Assembly (NCBI RefSeq): GCF_963924675.1
Contig: NC_089220.1
Span: 89,035,168-89,099,167 of the forward strand
DNA length: 64,000 nucleotides
Source of the DNA: Phocoena phocoena
Lineage: Eukaryota; Chordata; Mammalia; Artiodactyla; Phocoenidae
Direction of reading: 5' to 3'
Positions within the stretch are counted from its first letter, which is position 1; each line of letters opens with the position of its first letter. The notes below the pieces were generated by a model, which was not told the origin of the DNA, made no database searches, and worked only from the letters and a program-made list of their open reading frames with translations. The translations under genes and the position numbers were made by a program. Below are positions 59,029 to 64,000 of the stretch, one piece after another.

Positions 59029-61639
59029 AGTCCACCCTTTGTCAACTTGGCATCCTTATGCATCCACTTAAACCATACTTAATCTCCTAATAAAGATAAT
59101 AACAAGGTTATAATTCTGCTTAATGTGATAAAAATGCCTTGCATACAACTTAAAACGCATTAGCCATTTCCCCAGAAGAGGAGATAAAAGTCTTTGAGTG
59201 ATGTTTACCCTCCTCCTTGATATCCTGTAACTTAAATACTAAGATGTAAAGATAATGATACTTAAATACTATGATATGAAGTCAATGCATCTTATATTAC
59301 TTGATAAGGGGATAAGAGAGCAAAGAAAACAAAGATGCTACACACACACACACACACAAACACATCCATAACAAAATAAGGAAAAAATACTCATAACAAT
59401 TACAGGCTTCTATAACTGGTCATGTGGTTGTACTTGGTATTTACTCCATTACCCATTCTGTATTCCCTATGCCTTCAGCAAGTACCTCAGCTGATTGTAG
59501 TTCTTTACTTGGTGGAGTACTCAAACCCTCATTCCTCAAGAGCTGTGGCCATTAGTAATCCTACCTGGATTGAGCTGTTATAGTTTCCACTGACCTTAAT
59601 TCCAGGGTTTGGTAATACTAAGAGACATCCTAAGGATCTCCTGTATTCCAGATATACTCTTCCTTTCCTCCACATGGATGAGTAGTCCAACTTCCCCTTG
59701 GAAGTCATCCACTATCATGCTATTACTATGGATGCTAGCTTTGGCAGAAGCACTGCATGCAGGAAAGGAAAATCCATATCCAGAGTGAGTGCTTACTTCA
59801 GTAAGAACAAACTGCTGCCCCTTTCATGACGGATGCCATCTGACGTAATCAACCTGCCACCAGGGAGCTGGATGATCACCCCGGGGAATGGTGCCACACT
59901 GGAGGCTCAGTGTTGGTCTCTGCTGTTGACGGATTGGGTACTCACCAGTGGCCATAGCCAGATCACCCTTGGTAAATAGAAATCTATGTTGCTGAACCCA
60001 TGCATAATCCCCCTCCCTGCCACCATGGCCGTTGTGTTCATGAGCCCATTGGGCAATGACAGTGGGACTGCGGAACGAGGCTGACTGGTATCTACAGAAT
60101 GAGCTATCCTATCCATTTGCTTATTAAAATTCTCCTTTTATGAAGTCACCCTTTGATAATTATTCACTTGGGACACAAATATCTTCAGGATTTATACTCA
60201 TTCAGAGAGGTCTATCTCATATCTCGTTCCCAAATTTCCTTGTCACCAGTTTTCCAATCATGTTCCTTCCATGTTCCTGACCATCCAACCAAACAATTGG
60301 CCATGGCCCATAAATCAGTGTAAAATTGTTCATCTAGCCATTTCTTCTTCTAATAAAAGTTACCAACCAGGTGCACTGCTCAGAGTTCTGGCCACTGGAT
60401 TTGCCTTCACCATTGTCCTTCAGAGATATCTCAGAATGGGGCTGTAATGCTGCAGCTGTCCACTTTGGAGCGGTGCCTGCATATGGTGCAGAATCATCTG
60501 AAAACCAGGCCCAAGTCTTCTCTTCATCTGCTAATTGATCACAGGGAACCCCCCATAAGCCATAGTTGCAGGCTGAGAGACAGAAAATAGTGTAGCAGGA
60601 GTGGCATGGGCATTTTGGCCACTTCTTCATGTCACTTACTTGTGCTTTCAGAGCTTGCTTGGTCCTGATGATGTATATACCACTTCCATTTGATGATGAA
60701 GTGCCCTAAGCATGACCAATTTTATGGCTTGGTGGGTCAAATAATACCCAGTTCATGGTGAGCAGTTCAGGTTGCATGATAAGTTAGGGGCCTATGGGTA
60801 AGAGTTCAAGCTCTACTAAGGCCTAGTAGCAGGCCAACAGCTGTTTATCAAAAGGGGAGTAGTTGATGCCAGAGGATTGCAGGGTTTTGCTCTAAAACCC
60901 CACGAGCCTGCACTGCGATTCACCTAGAGGGGACTGCCAAAGGCTCCAAACATCATCTGCCAATGACACTTCAAGTCCCATTGGATCTGCTGAATTATAC
61001 GGCCCAAGTGGCAGAGCAGCTTGCACAGCAGTCTGGACCTGATGCAGAGCCTTCTCTTGATCTGGGTCCCACTTAAAACCTGAAGGTTTCCAGGTCACTC
61101 AGTAAATGTGCTGGAGTAACACTACAATGAGAAATATATTGCTTCCAAAATCCAAAGGGGCTCATTAGGCACTGTTTTTTTTTTTTGGTTTTTTTTTTTT
61201 AAGTTGTAGGAGGGACCAGAACAACAGCTTCTCCTTCACCGTCGAAGGGGTATCTCAACGTGCCCCACACTAAGAAATTTCACTGAGTAAGGCCCCTGAA
61301 ACATTGTTGGGTTTATGTCCTACCATCTAACATGCAGATATCTTACCAATAAGTCTAGAGTCATTGCTACGTCTTGCTAAGTCAAATCAACATTATGTAA
61401 TCCACTGCAGCATGGAAGGGAAAGGCAATCAAGATCCTTGAGAACTAAATGACGACACAGAGCTGGAGAGTTGATAGGTAGGACAGTGCATGTATATTGC
61501 TGGCCTTGCCAGCTGAAAGCAAACTGCTTCTGGTCGTTCTAATTAACAGGTATGCGGGAAAACCATTTGTCAGATCATTAGCTGCACATCAGGTACTAGG
61601 GGATGCGTTAAATTGTCCAAGAAATAAAAAAACATCTGG
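59029..61639 (-). pseudogene. ERVL internal region (pol-derived), broken, antisense
   Basis: From right to left on the minus strand, short surviving frames correspond to the end of the reverse-transcriptase/RNase H region (60892-61098), an RNase H-like piece (60334-60630) and an integrase-side piece (59907-60116), then non-coding sequence down to the 3' LTR. The order is that of a retroviral pol gene in an old ERVL copy. Stops and frameshifts separate every piece, so nothing can be made from it. The 5' part is cut off by the L1 that begins at about 61640 and may resume beyond the window. Confidence 0.75.
59341..59358. repeat. (CA)9 microsatellite
   Basis: Short CA run in the ERVL internal region. 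Confidence 0.9.
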
Positions 61640-63004
61640 GGATCTAGGAAGAGGGCAGAAGTGTAAGATGTGGAGATCACCTTCCTCCCCACAGACACAT
61701 CAGAAATATATCTGTGGAAAAGCTCCTACAGAATACCTACTGCATGCTGGCAGAAGACCTCAGACCTCCCAAAAGGCAAGAAACTCCACACGTACATGGG
61801 TAGGGCAAAAGAAAAAAGAATAAACAGAGACAAAGGAACAGGGACGGGACCTGCACCAGTGGGAGGGAGCCGTGAAGAAGGAAAGGTTTCCACACACTAG
61901 AAGCCCCTTTGCGGGCGGAGACTGTGGGTGGTGGAGGAGAGCGCAGCAACAGGGGTGCAGAGGGCAAAGCGGAGAGATTTCCACACAAAGGATCGGTGCC
62001 GACCAGCACTCACGACCCAAGAGGCTTGTCTGCTCACCCACCGGGGCGGGCGGGGCTGGGAGCTGAGGCTCTGGCTCTGGTAGGAGTGCAGGGAAAGGAC
62101 TGGTGCTGTGAACATGGCCTGAAGGGGTTAGTGCACCACGGATAGCGGGGAGGGAGTCCGGGAAAAAGTCTGGACCTGTCGAAGAGGCAAGAGACTTTTT
62201 CTTCCCTCTTTGTTTCCTGGTGTGCGAGAAGAGGGGCTTTTAGAGCGCTGCTTAAAGGAGCTCCAGAGACGGGTGCGAGCCGCAGCTAACAGCGCGTACC
62301 CCAGAGACGGGCATGAGACGCTAAGGCTGCTGCTGCCGCCACCAAGAAGCCTCTGTGCGAGCACAGGTCACTCTCCACACCTCCCTTCCAGGAAGCCTGT
62401 GCGGCCCGCCACTGCCAGGGTCCCGGGATCCAGGGACAAATTCCCGGGAGAACGCACGGCGCACTTCAGGCTGGTGCAACGTCATGCAGTCCTCTGCTGC
62501 CGCAGGCTCGCCCAGCACTCCGTATCCCTCCCTCCCCCCGGCCTGAGTAAGCCAGAGCCCCCCAGTCAGCGGCTCCTTTAACCCCGTCCTGTCTCAGCGA
62601 AGAACAGACGCCCTCCGGCGACCTAAAAGCAGAGGCGGGGCCAAATCCAAAGCTGAACCCCGGGAACTGTGCGAATAAAGAAGATAAAGGGAAATCTCTC
62701 CCAGCAGCCTCAGAAGCAGCAGATTAAATCTCCACAATCAACCTGATGTACCCTGCATCTGTGGAATACCTAAATAGACAACGAATCATCCCAAATTGAG
62801 GAGGTGGACTTTGACAGCAAGATTTATTACTTTTTCCCCTTTGCCTCTTTTTGTGAGTGTGTATGTGTATGCTTCCATGTCAGATTTTGTCTGTATAGTT
62901 TTGCTTTCACCATTTGTCCTAGGGTTCTATCCGTCCCTTTTTTTTTTTTAAATTATTTTCTTAATAATTATTTTTTTATTTTAATAACTTTATTTTATTT
63001 TATC

Positions 63005-63095
63005 CTCTTTCTCCTTTCTTTCTTTCTTTCCCTCCCTTCCTTCCTCCCTCCCTCCCTCCCTCCCTTCCTTCCTTCCTTCTTTCTTTTTCTCCCTT
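63005..63095. repeat. (TTTC/TCCC)n pyrimidine tract in the L1 5'UTR
   Basis: The counterpart of 37826-37948, shorter and richer in CCCT units. On the minus strand it gives spurious K/E/G-rich frames. Confidence 0.9.
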
Positions 63096-63593
63096 TTATT
63101 CTGAGCCGTGTGGATGAAAGGCTCTTGGTGCTGCAGCCAGGAGTCAGTGCTGGTGGGAAAGCCAACTTCAGGACACTGGTCCACAAGAGACCTCCCAGCT
63201 CCACGTAATATAAAATGGCAAAAATCTCCCAGAGATCTCCATCTCAACACCAGCACCCAGCTTCACTCAACGACCAGCAAGCTACAGTGCTGGACACCCT
63301 ATGCCAAAGAACTAGCAAGACAGGAACACAACCCCACCCATTAGCAGAGAGGCGGCCTAAAATCAGAATAAGTCCACAGACACCCCAAAACACACCACCA
63401 GACATGGACCTGCCCACTAGGAAGACAAGATCCAGCCTCATCCACCACAACACAGGCACTAGTCCCCTCCACCAGGAAGCCTACACAACCCACTGAACCA
63501 ACTTTAGCCACTGGGGACAGACACCCAAAACAACGGGAACTACGAACCTGCAGCCTGCAAAAAGGAGACCCCAAACACAGTAAGTTAAGCAAA

Positions 63594-64000
63594 AAGAGAA
63601 GACAGAGAACCACACAGCAGATGAAGGAGCAAGATAAAAACCCACCAGACCTAACAAAAGAAGAGGAAATAGGCAGTCTACCTGAAAAAGAATTCAGAAT
63701 ATGATAGTAAAGATGATCCAAAATCTCGGAAATAGAGAAAATGCAAGAAACATTTAACAAGGACCTAGAAGAACTAAAGATGAAACAAGCAATGATGAAC
63801 AACACAATAAATGAAACTAAAAATACCCTAGAAGGAATCAATAGCAGAATAACTGAGGCAGAAGAACGGATAAGTGACCTGGAAGATAAAATAGTGGAAA
63901 TAACTACTGCAGAGCAGAAAAAAGAAAAAAGAATGAAAAGAACTGAGGACAGTCTCACACACCTCTGGGACAACATTAAATGCACCAACATTCGAATTAC
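63594..64000 (+). pseudogene. L1 ORF1, N-terminal part, start lost and frame broken
   Basis: At the position of the ORF1 start in the other L1, this copy has AAG (63594-63596) in place of ATG; the next in-frame ATG is at 63621. A 1-base deletion then creates TGA at 63702-63704. About 30 bases later a 5-base deletion ('cggaaatagagaaaatgc') brings the reading back into the original frame, and from there the coiled-coil coding region stays open to the window end. The E/K-rich heptad-like text is typical of L1 ORF1p. As it stands it is non-functional. Confidence 0.85.

Larger units (their letters stand above)
61640..64000 (+). mobile_element. Second modern L1, 5' half, cut by the window end
   Basis: It starts with a diverged form of the L1 5' terminus ('ggaagagggcagaagtgtaa') and then follows the 5'UTR of the L1 at 36424 closely, including the GC-rich leader, the pyrimidine tract and the ORF1 leader. 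Relative to that copy a segment near 61930 is shorter. The element is inserted into the ERVL relic and continues past base 64000, so whether it is full length cannot be seen. Confidence 0.93.

Noticed and set aside
62804..63208. Plus-strand F/L/S/P-rich frame
   Set aside because: Composition comes from the T-rich and pyrimidine tract of the L1 5'UTR.
63341..63991. Minus-strand open frame of 216 codons
   Set aside because: It is the antisense shadow of the L1 5'UTR end and ORF1 coding strand.
1..64000. CRISPR arrays, prokaryotic operons or phage genes
   Set aside because: The whole window is typical mammalian repeat-rich DNA; direct repeats found are microsatellites, target duplications and retroelement copies.

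Overview
The window looks like non-coding DNA from a cetacean (whale or dolphin). The evidence is repeat content. There are four near-complete or partial copies, plus one tiny remnant, of a GC-rich tRNA-derived SINE whose head (GGGCTTCCCTGGTGGCGCAG) I recognise as the CHR family of hippos, ruminants and whales, in the form typical of whales. There are also two copies of a modern L1 of matching type. Older mammal-wide repeats (MIR, L2, L1M-like, MLT1 and MLT2/ERVL LTRs) fill in the background. No search could be run, so all family names are from recognition. I found no host protein-coding gene, tRNA, rRNA or CRISPR array. Long open frames are either L1 ORF2 pieces or chance frames over low-complexity DNA.

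Layout. 1-33.8 kb is AT-rich, apparently intergenic or intronic sequence. It carries scattered MIR and L2 fragments on both strands, ancient antisense L1 pieces (about 4.7-6.2, 22.5-23.3 and 26.4-26.9 kb), three CHR SINEs (8.3, 15.0 and 23.5 kb, each with target-site duplications), and two isolated L1 5' ends lying antisense (about 19.7-20.4 and 28.2-29.0 kb).

33.9-44.7 kb is one composite retroelement. An older L1 has its 5'UTR inverted and joined to the 3' part of ORF2, the signature of twin priming. A later near-full-length L1 (about 36.42-43.55 kb: 5'UTR, ORF1, ORF2, 3'UTR, A-tail) is inserted inside it, and a second SINE type (44.07-44.35 kb) sits in its 3'UTR. The inner L1 is dead: it has an ORF1 deletion and several ORF2 stops and frameshifts.

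44.7-55.3 kb returns to ordinary sequence with MIR, L2, microsatellites and an MLT1-type solo LTR. 55.3-64.0 kb is a second nest. An ancient L1 on the + strand is interrupted by an L1 3' end, a 28-bp SINE remnant and a full SINE. It is then interrupted by a minus-strand ERVL relic (3' LTR plus degraded pol), which is itself cut by the 5' half of a second modern L1 that runs off the window.

Nothing here looks like a new gene system. The points most worth a second look are the twin-primed L1 that kept its 5' terminus, the SINE stub at a deletion junction, a pair of unexplained 64-bp similar segments, a triple nuclear-receptor half-site array, and a few non-repeat blocks that resemble conserved enhancers.
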